Of a stretch of 56,814 nt of DNA, positions 36,504 through 48,347 are shown piece after piece. Location: the NCBI RefSeq assembly GCF_000739655.1, contig NZ_BATR01000033.1, positions 1 through 56,814 of the forward strand, read 5' to 3'. Every line of letters starts with the position of its first letter. Position 1 is the first letter of the stretch. The position numbers and the translations under genes are program-made. Source of the stretch: Verrucomicrobium sp. BvORR106 (GTDB taxonomy: Bacteria; Verrucomicrobiota; Verrucomicrobiia; Verrucomicrobiales; Verrucomicrobiaceae). The notes below the pieces were generated by a model that worked only from the letters and a program-made list of their open reading frames with translations, did not search any database and was not told where the DNA came from.

Positions 36504-37295
36504 TCAGAGGCGCACGGGCGAGACGAAGGGATGGAGGTCGCTCCGCGGCACCAGGATCTTCCCTGGCACGGCCGGGCTGTGCAGACCCACGAGATGCTTG
36601 CGCTCCTCGTCCGCAAAGAGCGGCTCCTCCTTCATGGTGAAGACCGCCTTGCCTTCGTGGAGTTTACCATCGCTATCCGTGCCCCGGTAGTTGTAGATGA
36701 GTCCCACCTGTTTCCCATTCGCGACGTTGGGCGTCACATTCGTGATCTCCAGCGTCACTACTTCGGACCGCTCGCCGCAGCGCTTGGCCAGCGTCAGCTG
36801 GCGGAGCATGCCGATGCCACCCCAGGTCGAGAATCCTCCGATAACAATCCCCATCACACCCAGGAACCCGATGGCCAACCAGCGACCGGTGCTGGCCTCG
36901 ATCGCCCATGAAAGCGCCACCTTCTTGGGATCGCTCTCCAGATACCGCGCCTCCTGCCGCTGTTCCTGGTCCACGCTGGTCAGGAATGTGTCGAACTTCA
37001 CATCGGCACTATGGGGTTGCATCTCCTTGTCACCATACCGAACCACCAGGGAATATTCGTGGAACACAAAGTTCTTGGTCCGCTCGCTGCCATGCACTTC
37101 GGTGAAGGTGGCCGGAATGCCCGTCTTCCAGATCTTGTGATCCTCCAGAACATCCGTGATGGACTCTTTTTCGACAAAGACAAAGAGCACCAGGAATCCC
37201 AGCCCCAGCAAAATCAGACCGATGCCTCCCAGGATTTTCTTGGTGGCAAAGGAGCTCCGGACCCGGAGCGGACGATCAGGAAAAGGAGTGATCAT
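36504..37295 (-). CDS. DUF3592-like membrane protein
   Basis: About 263 residues. Two membrane helices flank a beta-rich extracytoplasmic domain: ILGGIGLILLGLGFLVLFVF near the N-terminus, and WLAIGFLGVMGIVIGGFSTW around 150-170. Between them is HEYSLVVRYGDKEMQ and VDQEQRQEARYLESDPKKVAL, the second of which resembles the DUF3592 pattern of a strand followed by a conserved D-P. A second beta domain follows helix two (NVANGKQVGLIYNYRG). ATG 37295 is used; an upstream in-frame extension would run through repeat DNA and is not believable. Function unknown. Confidence 0.68.
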   Translation of the reverse strand: MITPFPDRPLRVRSSFATKKILGGIGLILLGLGFLVLFVFVEKESITDVLEDHKIWKTGIPATFTEVHGSERTKNFVFHEYSLVVRYGDKEMQPHSADVKFDTFLTSVDQEQRQEARYLESDPKKVALSWAIEASTGRWLAIGFLGVMGIVIGGFSTWGGIGMLRQLTLAKRCGERSEVVTLEITNVTPNVANGKQVGLIYNYRGTDSDGKLHEGKAVFTMKEEPLFADEERKHLVGLHSPAVPGKILVPRSDLHPFVSPVRL

Positions 37296-37418
37296 GGCCG
37301 ATAAGATTCGGGGATCGTAGCTGGAGGTCGGGTCGGTGAGCAACACAACTTTTTGTTTCGAAGTGCGCCTGGCGAAGAGGACAGCGTAGAAGAACCGTTC
37401 CGGTGCCTGTGCCTGGGA

Positions 37419-37473
37419 AGCTCGGGGAGCGCACGCATCCCTGCGTGCTGTTCGCGGCATCTTGCCGCGAACG
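37419..37473 (+). repeat. 55 bp dispersed hairpin repeat, second copy
   Basis: It matches 4608-4661 (AGCTYGGGGAGCGCACGCAT and TGCGTGCTGTTC are shared). Two hairpins are conserved: GCACGCA/TGCGTGC at 37431-37448 and TTCGCGGCA/TGCCGCGAA at 37451-37471. In the second stem a C-G pair of copy one is G-C here, and a T-G wobble is C-G, so the structure is kept by compensatory changes. Confidence 0.75.
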
Positions 37474-37578
37474 TCAGGCGGCACATGAAATCGCATCCGC
37501 CTGAGGTGGAGGTGTTGATGGCGGTGGGGAGAAAGCGGATGCTGTCGGCCTTCCCACCTGATCGTCCTCTGCGGAGGT

Positions 37579-37935
37579 ACCCAACGTTGACTCGCTTAGG
37601 GCTCGTCCAACGTTGGGCTGTGTTAGAGATCCCATTCTGGGATCAACTTCGAACTGAGACGGGCACGTCCAAGTGGCCGCCAAGGAACCGACGCCTTCCA
37701 GGCACTCAGTCGAAGTTTTTCCTCGAAGAGGATAAGGCTACAAGCCCGATGTTGGCGAGCTTCAAGCGAGCCTACGTCGGGTACAAGATTTTGGAAATTC
37801 TACTCCGAAGGAGTTGTAGCGGTCTGACGGCCTTTCGCATCCCAGGTTCCATGGCAGGCCGCTTCATGCGCTCTCATCGCTGACTGCTGGATTGAGGGTG
37901 CTTTTCCTCCGGCGGTTGTGCAAGCACAAACCGCC
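37579..37935. repeat. Degenerate hairpin-rich intergenic region
   Basis: The gene-free stretch 37296-37967 contains, besides the copy at 37419, two CCAACGTTG palindromes (37581-37589 and 37607-37616), a perfect hairpin GATCCCA/TGGGATC with loop TTC (37628-37644), ACTCC/GGAGT with loop GAA (37802-37814) and GGCGGTTGTG/CACAAACCGCC (37911-37935). Short readable protein fragments here are not genes. I recall similar AACGTTGGGCT-type intergenic repeats in other Bacteroidota and PVC genomes; unverified. Confidence 0.55.
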
Positions 37936-37967
37936 GCTCCTTGGGAAGCCACTATGAACCGGGCCCC

Positions 37968-41147
<3,180 letters not shown>

Positions 41148-41167
41148 GTTTTTGCACCGTCTCATGA

Positions 41168-41214
41168 CGCCGCCTTCAGGCCCTATGGCCCGCCGGGCGG
41201 CGCCTTTTGTTTTT
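41168..41214 (+). terminator. Terminator-like hairpin between yajC and secDF
   Basis: CGCCGCC (41168-41174) and GGCGGCG (41197-41203), with an inner AGGCC/GGCCC fold, are followed by TTTTGTTTTT. It may end or attenuate the tgt-yajC transcript before secDF. Confidence 0.65.
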
Positions 41215-41240
41215 CATCCCGCATCCTCAAAGTCAGTGCC

Positions 41241-43577
41241 ATGAATACACCGCAAATCACCTTCATCTGGGGCGCCGTCCTGCTCTTCCTGCTGTTTTAC
41301 TATCTGGGCACGACCATTCACCGGACCAAAAAGATCATCGGTACGGTGCTGACCATCGGGGTCAGTGCCTTCTGCATCTGGGCGTTCGCGGGACTGGGAA
41401 TCAAAAAAGGCATCGACCTTGGCGGCGGCAGCTCCTTCACGGTGCAGCTCCAGCCGTCCATCGATGACAAAGGCCAGCCAGTCCCCCTGTCCCCGGCAGC
41501 TGTCCAGCAGGCCATCGGCATCTTGGAAAAGCGTCTCAACCCGGATGGCGGCAAGGATCTTCTGACCGCCCCCCAGGGCACGGACCGCATCCTCATTCAG
41601 ATGCCCGGCGTGCATCCTGATGAAGTGGACAACATTCGTGAGACCATCCAGAAGGTGGCTCACCTGGAGTTCCGCCTCGTCCATCCCCAAGGCGACTCCG
41701 CCCTGGCCCAGATGAAGGCCACCGGCCAGCCGGTCATCGGCTACACCGAGCTTCCCGGTAAAAAAGACAAGGAAGGTAAGCGTGAAGTCGCCAGCTACCT
41801 GGTGAAGAGCCGCGCTGACCTGGAAGGCGAGCACGTCGTGCAGGCTTGGCCCGCGCTTAACCCGGAAGGCTGGGTCATCCACCTCAAGCTGGACTCCGCT
41901 GGAAGCAAGATCTTTGCTGACCTGACCAGCGCCCACATCGGGGAGAACCTCGCCATCATCGTGGACGGTGAAGTGCTCTCCGCTCCCACACTTCGTTCGG
42001 CGATCACCGGCGGCAATGCGGAGATCTCCGGCAAGTTCACGCAGGAAGAAGCCCAGGAACTGGCCTCCGGTCTTGAGAACCCCCTCAAGAACCCCATGAC
42101 GATCATTGAGGAGAGCAACGTCTCCGCCGCCTTCGGTGAGCAGACCATCCAGCAAGGTATCCAGACCGGCTGGGTCTCCACCATCCTCGTCGCGCTGTTC
42201 ATGCTCATCTACTACCGCTTCGCGGGCCTCATCGCCCTGATCGGTTTGGTGGTCTGCATGCTCCTGGTGTTCGGCTCCATGGCCTTGTTCAACTTCACCC
42301 TCACCATGCCGGGTATTGCCGGTATCGTGCTCACCATCGGTATGGCGGTGGATGCGAACGTGCTGATCTACGAACGTCTGCGTGAAGAAATGGCGGCCGG
42401 GAAGACGCTCACTGCCGCCCTTGAGGCCGCGTTTGAAAAAGCCTTCTCCGCTATTTTCGACGCCAACATCACCACCTTGTTCTCCGCCGTCATTCTCTTC
42501 TACCTCGCCACCGGTTTGGTGAAGGGTTTCGCGGTCACGCTCACGGTCGGCATCGTCGGCACCATGCTGGGTGCCCTCATCGTCACCCGCGTGTGCTTCA
42601 ACTGGTTCATTGACGCAAACCTTCTGAAGAAGATCACCGTCACCCACATCATCCCGAACCGCACGTTCGACATGTTGAAGTGGTCCAAGCCGTTTGTGAT
42701 TGGTTCCTTCGGCCTCGCAGCCGTGTCCCTCCTGGTCTTCCCGATCAAGGGCAAGGACGCCATCGGCATCGACTTCCGTGGTGGTGCGATCACCCGCTTT
42801 GAAGTGACTGCTGGCAAAACAGTGGCAACCGAAGGCGTCGAGAAATTCCTCAAGGAATCCAGCATCCAGGGTGCCTTCGTCCAGGCCAGCTCCAACGCCA
42901 CGGCCAACCTCATCACGGTTCGCAGCGAGTATGACGACGGGACCAAGGTGAAAGAACTTTTGGAGTCCAAGTACAAGGGTGAGCTCTCCGGCGGGCAGAC
43001 GGATCGTGTGGGTTCCATCGTCGGCAAGGAACTGGCCATCCGTTCCTCCATCGCCTACGGCCTGGCCATGCTGGCCATCTTCATCTACCTGGTGGTCTTC
43101 TATGAGTTCGCCTTCGCTGTGGCGGCCATCGTGGCCCTCTTCCATGACTGCGTCATCGCCATCGGTCTCTCGGTGCTCTTTGGCCAGCAGCTCTCGGTCA
43201 TTCACATCGGTGCCATCCTCACGGTGGCGGGTTACTCGATCAACGACACCATCATCGTGTTCGACCGTATCCGGGAAATGCTCCGCACCCATCGTGGCAG
43301 CATCCGCGACATCATGAATGAGGCCATCTCCGCCACCTTGAGCCGTACCTTGCTCACCAGCTTGACGGTACTCATGTCCATGATCGTGTTGTACTTCTTC
43401 GGCGGCCCGTCCATGAAGGAGTTCGCTCTGCCGATCATCATCGGCGTCGTGGTGGGTACCTACTCCTCCATCTACATCGCCTCCTCCCTGGTGCTCTGGT
43501 ACGGCCGGGTCACCGGTCGTGGTCTGCAGCGCCATGCCTCGGATTCCTCCGTGAAGGCTCCTGGTGCCGCAGCGTAA
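41241..43577 (+). CDS. secDF: Fused protein translocase subunit SecDF
   Basis: 778 residues with SecD and SecF on one chain, as in several other phyla. It uses the proton gradient to help SecYEG pull proteins through the membrane. The SecD half begins with two membrane segments, then GIDLGGGSSFTVQL (SecD motif D1) and the periplasmic P1 domain, and GIAGIVLTIGMAVDANVLIY. The SecF half starts near residue 470 and contains IGIDFRGGAITRFEV and AGYSINDTIIVFDRIREM, with proton-conducting Asp residues in the VDANV and NDTI helices. About twelve membrane helices are expected. It follows yajC, with which it functions. Confidence 0.96.
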   Translation: MNTPQITFIWGAVLLFLLFYYLGTTIHRTKKIIGTVLTIGVSAFCIWAFAGLGIKKGIDLGGGSSFTVQLQPSIDDKGQPVPLSPAAVQQAIGILEKRLNPDGGKDLLTAPQGTDRILIQMPGVHPDEVDNIRETIQKVAHLEFRLVHPQGDSALAQMKATGQPVIGYTELPGKKDKEGKREVASYLVKSRADLEGEHVVQAWPALNPEGWVIHLKLDSAGSKIFADLTSAHIGENLAIIVDGEVLSAPTLRSAITGGNAEISGKFTQEEAQELASGLENPLKNPMTIIEESNVSAAFGEQTIQQGIQTGWVSTILVALFMLIYYRFAGLIALIGLVVCMLLVFGSMALFNFTLTMPGIAGIVLTIGMAVDANVLIYERLREEMAAGKTLTAALEAAFEKAFSAIFDANITTLFSAVILFYLATGLVKGFAVTLTVGIVGTMLGALIVTRVCFNWFIDANLLKKITVTHIIPNRTFDMLKWSKPFVIGSFGLAAVSLLVFPIKGKDAIGIDFRGGAITRFEVTAGKTVATEGVEKFLKESSIQGAFVQASSNATANLITVRSEYDDGTKVKELLESKYKGELSGGQTDRVGSIVGKELAIRSSIAYGLAMLAIFIYLVVFYEFAFAVAAIVALFHDCVIAIGLSVLFGQQLSVIHIGAILTVAGYSINDTIIVFDRIREMLRTHRGSIRDIMNEAISATLSRTLLTSLTVLMSMIVLYFFGGPSMKEFALPIIIGVVVGTYSSIYIASSLVLWYGRVTGRGLQRHASDSSVKAPGAAA

Positions 43578-43604
43578 CGCGAGGTTTTCGTAAGATACCG
43601 CTTC

Positions 43605-43640
43605 AAAACCGCATCTGCCTCCGGGTGGATGCGGTTTTTT
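43605..43640 (+). terminator. Rho-independent terminator after secDF
   Basis: A perfect 11 bp stem, AAAACCGCATC (43605-43615) with GATGCGGTTTT (43628-43638), loop of 12, running into TT. It lies 28 bp after the secDF stop. Confidence 0.9.
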
Positions 43641-43772
43641 CTTTGGCGGTATCATGAAACGCAGGCTAAAAACGACATCAGGAAAACTTGAAAGTGAGAA
43701 GCTCCCGCCCCTTGCGTCTCCCGTGAAGCGGGTTAGCGTCCGATTGGTCCATCAATCCCCTCCCAAGCCGGC

Positions 43773-44900
43773 ATGATGCCCGAATCCCTGGCTCAGAATG
43801 CCCTGCCCGAGCAGCCCACGACGGAAGCCTACGTCGTGCAGGAACGCGTGGCGATTGGCACCGCGGGGATTGTGTATCGCGCCATTGAGACGGCCACAGG
43901 GCAGCAGGTGCTTTTCAAGCTGCTGTCGGGAGAAACGTCGAACCCCATGGACCCAGCCTGGGTGCTGGAGCGCGCTCCGGTGTTGAAGCAGATCCGGCAT
44001 CCGCACATCGCCACCCTGCTGGATGCTTACGATGATCCTGAAGGCTGTGTGCTCGTGTACGCCTATCAGGCCGGTTGGGCGGGCAATGCCTTCCCGTCCC
44101 AGCGACTTTTAGCCGATGCCGATGAAGCTCGCGAGGTGGCCCGCCAGCTCTGTGACGCCATCATGGTCGGGGAAAAGTCGGGCATGCCCCATGGCGATTT
44201 GAAGCCCAGCAATCTGATCATCACTGACCAGGGTACGGCAGGGCTGAGTTTGTTGGTGCTGGACTGGGGCCTTTCCGAGTGCCGGGCGAATCCACCCGTG
44301 GAGACCCTGCAGTTCATGGCTCCCGAGCGGCTTATGGGCGGCCCAGCGACGGTTTCTGGTGATCTCTTCTCTCTAGGAGCGACGATCTGGTATCTCCTCA
44401 CGGGGAAACAACCGGTGGAGGGCAAGACGCGCGAGGCCCTGCTGGCCTCCTGGCAGCAGTTTGATGCGGCCTCCATCACCTCGTTCCGCGCCGATGTGGA
44501 TCCTGCCTTTGCCCAGTGGTTGGGTTGGCTCTTGAAACTCGACGCCCGGGATCGGCCCGGCTGGGTGTCTCAGGCTACCGAGGTGCTCAACCGACGTGCT
44601 CAGGCGTCGGCACCCCGCCCCGTGGCACCGCGGCTCGTGCCCCCGAAGCCGGCTGGCCCTGCGCCCGGCCCGCCTGTGGATGCGAATGCCCCCACGGCCC
44701 GGCTCATTGCCACGCCCACCACCCACCTCGCGACAGGTGGTTCCCCGCGGTTCTTCTCACCAGACCGACTGGCGGGTGTGTTCTTTTTCGTCTGTATCCT
44801 CGCCGGTGCCGCCGTCGCCTTTGTCTGGTGGGCTGAGAGCAAATGGGGCGCAGAATGGCCGACGGAACTCGCCAAGTTCTGGAAGGCGATGTGGCGGTAG
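43773..44900 (+). CDS. Membrane-anchored Ser/Thr protein kinase-like protein
   Basis: 375 residues. The kinase domain spans ~15-285: glycine loop VAIGTAGIVYRAI, Lys in QQVLFKLLSG, the catalytic loop MPHGDLKPSNLII, a metal-binding LVLDWGLSE in place of DFG, FMAPERL and DLFSLGATIWYLLTG. Catalytic Asp, Lys and Asn are kept, so activity is plausible; HRD reads HGD and DFG reads DWG. A Pro-rich linker (PRLVPPKPAGPAPGPP) leads to one membrane helix near residues 335-355 (VFFFVCILAGAAVAFVWW), placing the kinase in the cytoplasm and leaving only a very short external tail. No sensor domain is present. It stands alone between the secDF terminator and a repeat region. Confidence 0.87.
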   Translation: MMPESLAQNALPEQPTTEAYVVQERVAIGTAGIVYRAIETATGQQVLFKLLSGETSNPMDPAWVLERAPVLKQIRHPHIATLLDAYDDPEGCVLVYAYQAGWAGNAFPSQRLLADADEAREVARQLCDAIMVGEKSGMPHGDLKPSNLIITDQGTAGLSLLVLDWGLSECRANPPVETLQFMAPERLMGGPATVSGDLFSLGATIWYLLTGKQPVEGKTREALLASWQQFDAASITSFRADVDPAFAQWLGWLLKLDARDRPGWVSQATEVLNRRAQASAPRPVAPRLVPPKPAGPAPGPPVDANAPTARLIATPTTHLATGGSPRFFSPDRLAGVFFFVCILAGAAVAFVWWAESKWGAEWPTELAKFWKAMWR

Positions 44901-44905
44901 GGCGC

Positions 44906-45001
44906 GGGCCGCAAGCGGCCCGTTGAGACGCTACGCTGGTTGAGATGCCCGCAAGCGGGCTGTTGAGACACCGCTTCGCGGTTGGTTGAGACGCTGCGCT
45001 G
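44906..45001 (+). repeat. GTTGAGA-spaced hairpin repeat units
   Basis: Four GTTGAGA words occur at 44922, 44939, 44962 and 44985 with hairpins before or between them: GGGCCGC/GCGGCCC (44906-44921, loop AA), GCCCGC/GCGGGC (44947-44960, loop AA) and ACCGC/GCGGT (44970-44982, loop TTC). Unit lengths are 17, 23, 23 and 17. The stems differ while GTTGAGA is constant. It starts 6 bp after the kinase stop. Confidence 0.6.
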
Positions 45002-45222
45002 GTTGGGGAATACCGCAGGAAGGATTTGGATCGCCACCGTTGTCGCGCCATGTGCTGAACCTGATGTGTTACCCATGTTTTGAACCTGGAGGCTCCCCTC
45101 TGTAGCATCGGGCGACGGGATAGGATCTACAGGCAACACTTGATTCTGACTGTCACCGCCGGGGTTCGGATGCCGGAGGCAACCCAGCTATTAGCCGGAT
45201 GGTTGAAGGAGCGGAGCGACTG

Positions 45223-45345
45223 ATACCTCCGGTATTGTCAAAGAATTCCCCGACCCCGGAGGGGTCGCAGCAACGGCCGCTCCACCCATTGGCAGGCAGG
45301 TCATGTCACCAGAAGCGCGACTGAGCGGGGCTGGGAACCCCCGCT
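45223..45345. repeat. Short-loop hairpins and a partial copy of the 301 bp repeat
   Basis: ATACC/GGTAT (45223-45235, loop TCC) and CGACCCC/GGGGTCG (45251-45267, loop GGA) are perfect hairpins. Downstream, GCGACTGAGCGGGG and an A/CCCCCGC end (45317-45345) match the right part of the 301 bp repeats at 19965-19995 and 24340-24370. Between 45002 and 45420 there is no supported gene. Confidence 0.5.
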
Positions 45346-45420
45346 TTCTGTACCCGCCCGCGGCCCACCCCGCACCTCAGGTCTTAAGTCTTTGAATCTT
45401 GTGTCTCAAGAGCAGCACCC

Positions 45421-47157
45421 TCACCTCCCTCCCACCGCTCCGGGCACCCGCGGATCATGCACGGGCTCGAACTCGCCCTTTGCTTCATCCCATCGTACCC
45501 CTTGACTGACGCCGATGCCGACGCTGCCGGCTTCTTTGACGGTGTGGCCGCGTTGTTTCATGGCTTCCAGGATCTCGGGGCCGAAGGCGGGTTCCATGCG
45601 CAGCTCGTCGGGTGACCATTGGTGGTGAATCCGTGGAGCGGCGATGGCGTTTTGCAGGGTCAGCTTGAGATCCAGCACATTCACCAGATTCTGCAGAGTC
45701 TGGCTGATGATGGTGGGCCCGCCGGCGGCCCCCACGCTGAGGAAGGGCTTGCCGTCCTTCACCACGATGGTGGGGCTCATGCTGCTGAGCGGTCGTTTGC
45801 GGGGCGCTACGGCGTTGGCATCTGAACCCACGAGCTTGAAGGCATTGGGCGCACCGGGGGCTGCGGCGAAGTCGTCCATCTCGTTGTTCAAGATCACGCC
45901 CGTGCCCGGCACAATGACCTTGCTGCCAAAGGTGGTGTTCACTGTCTGCGTCAGCGCCACCCAGTTGCCCGCGGCGTCCGCGGTGGACAGGTGGGTGGTG
46001 TGCTTGAGCAGGTCGCCAAACACGTCCGTGTCAGCGCGGGGTGGTGTCCCATGTCCTGGCACCGCCACGGCTGGGCCACCGGGTTGGATGCGGTTGGCCA
46101 GAGTCTTGGCGTATGCTTTGTCCAACAGACCTCGCGGCACCGGAACAAAATCAGGATCTCCCAGCCAGTAGGCGCGGTCAGCAAACGCCGCCTTCATGGC
46201 CTCGGCCGTGGTGTGGACGCGGTCAGTTGGAGACAGGGCAGGGAGGTCGAAGGACTCGAGCACATTCAGAATCTGGGCCACATGCACGCCGCCGCTGCTG
46301 GGCGGTGGGAAGCCGATGATCTCATGGCCGCGATACGTGGTGCGGAGCGGTTCGCGGAGCTTGGGCGTGTAGGCGCAAAGATCGCCTTTCCGTAGGACGC
46401 CACCGTTGGCTGCCATCCAGTCCCCCACCCGGTTGGCGAAGTCGCCTTCATAGAAGGCCCGGCTCCCTCCGGCAGCGATGGCGCGCAGGGTGGCGGCCAG
46501 ATCGGGCTGCTTGAGGATGTCCCCTTCCTTCAGTACGCTGCCGTCGTCTTTGAAGAAGAGGGCTTTGGTCGCAGGAAACAAGGCCAGCTCCTTCTTCGTG
46601 GCGGCTAGCTTGCGGGCGTACACGGCATCGAGGGCAAATCCTTCTTCAGCGAGCTTGGCAGCGGGCAGCGCGATGTCGGCCAGTTTGAGCTTGCCAAACC
46701 GTTCCAGCGCCAGGGCATATCCCGCCAGGGCTCCCGGGGTGGCTACGGCCAGCGGCCCGGTCTTGCTGGCCTCTGCATCCACTTCACGGGGCTCAGTGGT
46801 GCCCGGCTTGAGGTACATGTCCCGGCTGGCCAGCGCGGGTGCTGTCTCGCGGGCATCGATGGCGGTCACGCTTCCGTCTGCGGCACGGATCAAGATGAAA
46901 CAACCTCCGCCCAGCCCGGAGTTGTGCCCATCCACCACGCCGAGTGTGAGGGCGGTGGCGATCGCCGCATCCACGGCGTTGCCGCCTTGTTCAAGGGCTT
47001 TCACGCCTGCCGCCGTGGCCAGAGGGTGCACCGATGCTACGGCTGCCTGCTTCCACTCGGCGGCGTGAGATGGTTCACAGAGGAAAACCGACGACAGCAG
47101 CGCGCCCGCTGCCGTGATGGAGCACAAGAAAGGACGACGCCGTTGCATGGCCCGCAT
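45421..47157 (-). CDS. ggt: Gamma-glutamyltransferase
   Basis: 578 residues, the usual length. It cleaves gamma-glutamyl bonds, for instance of glutathione, and matures by autocleavage into large and small subunits. A signal peptide (FLCSITAAGALLSSVFLCEP) sends it to the periplasm. Family landmarks are HPLATAAGVKALEQGGNAVD, LGVVDGHNSGLGGGCF, FPPPSSGGVHVAQIL, the autocatalytic Thr in KHTTHLSTADAAGN, NTTFGSK and LNNEMDDFA. It is the last gene before a repeat region and is separated by 47 bp from the cysteine desulfurase gene upstream, so co-transcription is possible. Confidence 0.95.
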   Translation of the reverse strand: MRAMQRRRPFLCSITAAGALLSSVFLCEPSHAAEWKQAAVASVHPLATAAGVKALEQGGNAVDAAIATALTLGVVDGHNSGLGGGCFILIRAADGSVTAIDARETAPALASRDMYLKPGTTEPREVDAEASKTGPLAVATPGALAGYALALERFGKLKLADIALPAAKLAEEGFALDAVYARKLAATKKELALFPATKALFFKDDGSVLKEGDILKQPDLAATLRAIAAGGSRAFYEGDFANRVGDWMAANGGVLRKGDLCAYTPKLREPLRTTYRGHEIIGFPPPSSGGVHVAQILNVLESFDLPALSPTDRVHTTAEAMKAAFADRAYWLGDPDFVPVPRGLLDKAYAKTLANRIQPGGPAVAVPGHGTPPRADTDVFGDLLKHTTHLSTADAAGNWVALTQTVNTTFGSKVIVPGTGVILNNEMDDFAAAPGAPNAFKLVGSDANAVAPRKRPLSSMSPTIVVKDGKPFLSVGAAGGPTIISQTLQNLVNVLDLKLTLQNAIAAPRIHHQWSPDELRMEPAFGPEILEAMKQRGHTVKEAGSVGIGVSQGVRWDEAKGEFEPVHDPRVPGAVGGR

Positions 47158-47204
47158 CGTACCAGTTTGAGCGGGTGCGGCGCATCTAGATTTTCCGTCT
47201 TAAC

Positions 47205-48329
47205 TCAGAGCCCGGCGCCTACCTTGCCGAGCGCCTCCGCCAGGGCCTGCCATTCCTCCGCGGTCGTCTCCCAGCCGCCGCTGATCCTCAGCACCCGACG
47301 CCACTCCTCTACTGGGGCGTGAATGGCCTGCATGACGGATGAGGCGCCCTTGTCCCCGGCGCTGCAGGCGGACCCAGTTGACACCGCGAACCCGGCCTGA
47401 CTCAGGCGGCCGAGCCATTTCCGGTGATCATGAGCGGGCAGAACAAACAGGCTGGTGTTCCAGAGGCGGGACACCTCCTGTCCCACAATCCGCGTCCCCG
47501 GAATCAGCGAGCACAGGGTTGTTTCAAAGGCATCGCGCCAGGCACTCTGCTGGGGCACGACGGAAGCCAGTGTCTCTTCCACCGCCTCCAGCGCGGTCAC
47601 CATGGCTTCGATGGCCGGATAGTTTTCCGTCCCGGCCCGGCGACCCTCCTCCTGGGGGCCGCCCCGGGCAAGATGGAGGAGTTCGTTTTCATCTCGAACC
47701 AGCAGGAAGCCGATTCCCTTGGGGCCACCGAACTTGTGGGCGCTACCGGTGAGGTAATCGCATTCGCCGAGGCCCGTCAGAGGCAACTTGCCGATCCACT
47801 GGCTGGCATCGCAGTGGTAGGGCACCTGTCTTGCCCGGCAGAGGGCGGTGAGATTCCGCCACGGATTCAAGGTGCCACTCTCATTGTTGGCCGCCATCAC
47901 GGTCACCAGGGCGGTGTTTTCCGGCTGGATCAGCCGGTCGGCTGCCTCCAGGTTCAGGGAGGTGTCGGCATGCGCCGGCACCTTGAGGAGGCGGCCGCGG
48001 AACTCATGCTCCAGCGGCTCGGCCAGGCTGGGGTGTTCCGTGCTCGATGAAACTACCTTCGCCTCCGGCCCTGACTTCTGGGCCAGCCACCGCACCAGGG
48101 CGTTGTTGGATTCCGTCGCGCCGGAAGTGAAAATGACGCGGCCCGGGTCGCAGCCCAGCAGATCCGCGAGCCGTTCCCGCGCCCCTTCCAGGTGGTGTTT
48201 CACCGCGGCCGCTTCGCGATAGAGGGACGAAGGGTTCTGCCAGCAGCGGTCAGTGGCCTCCAGCCAGGCCGCCCGCGCTGCAGGATGCAGGGGCGTGGTT
48301 GCATTGTGGTCAAAGTAGCCGCGCATCAT
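47205..48329 (-). CDS. Cysteine desulfurase, NifS/IscS-type
   Basis: 374 residues. A PLP enzyme taking sulfur from cysteine. DHNATTPLHPAARAA opens the sequence; FTSGATESNNALVR and STEHPSL follow; the PLP-Lys is in GSAHKFGGPKG, and the active-site Cys is in STGSACSAG, a short loop like that of group I enzymes. The fdhD gene ends 18 bp before this start. FdhD is a sulfur carrier that takes sulfur from a cysteine desulfurase (IscS in E. coli) for formate dehydrogenase, so this enzyme may be dedicated to FdhD. The ATG pair at 48329/48326 is at the normal position. Confidence 0.93.
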   Translation of the reverse strand: MMRGYFDHNATTPLHPAARAAWLEATDRCWQNPSSLYREAAAVKHHLEGARERLADLLGCDPGRVIFTSGATESNNALVRWLAQKSGPEAKVVSSSTEHPSLAEPLEHEFRGRLLKVPAHADTSLNLEAADRLIQPENTALVTVMAANNESGTLNPWRNLTALCRARQVPYHCDASQWIGKLPLTGLGECDYLTGSAHKFGGPKGIGFLLVRDENELLHLARGGPQEEGRRAGTENYPAIEAMVTALEAVEETLASVVPQQSAWRDAFETTLCSLIPGTRIVGQEVSRLWNTSLFVLPAHDHRKWLGRLSQAGFAVSTGSACSAGDKGASSVMQAIHAPVEEWRRVLRISGGWETTAEEWQALAEALGKVGAGL

Positions 48330-48347
48330 GAAATAATACTGATTTCC

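Noticed and set aside
37353-37883. A 176-codon plus-strand frame in the repeat region
   Set aside because: It runs through hairpin repeats and the 5' side of the opposite gene, has no start signal, and its readable pieces come from the repeat sequence.
41214-43655. An 813-codon open frame antisense to secDF
   Set aside because: Rich in Asp/Glu/Gly/His because it mirrors SecDF hydrophobic codons; no motifs.
44906-45001. GTTGAGA repeats considered as a CRISPR array
   Set aside because: The repeated word is only seven bases, unit lengths vary and the intervening segments are themselves palindromic; no cas genes.
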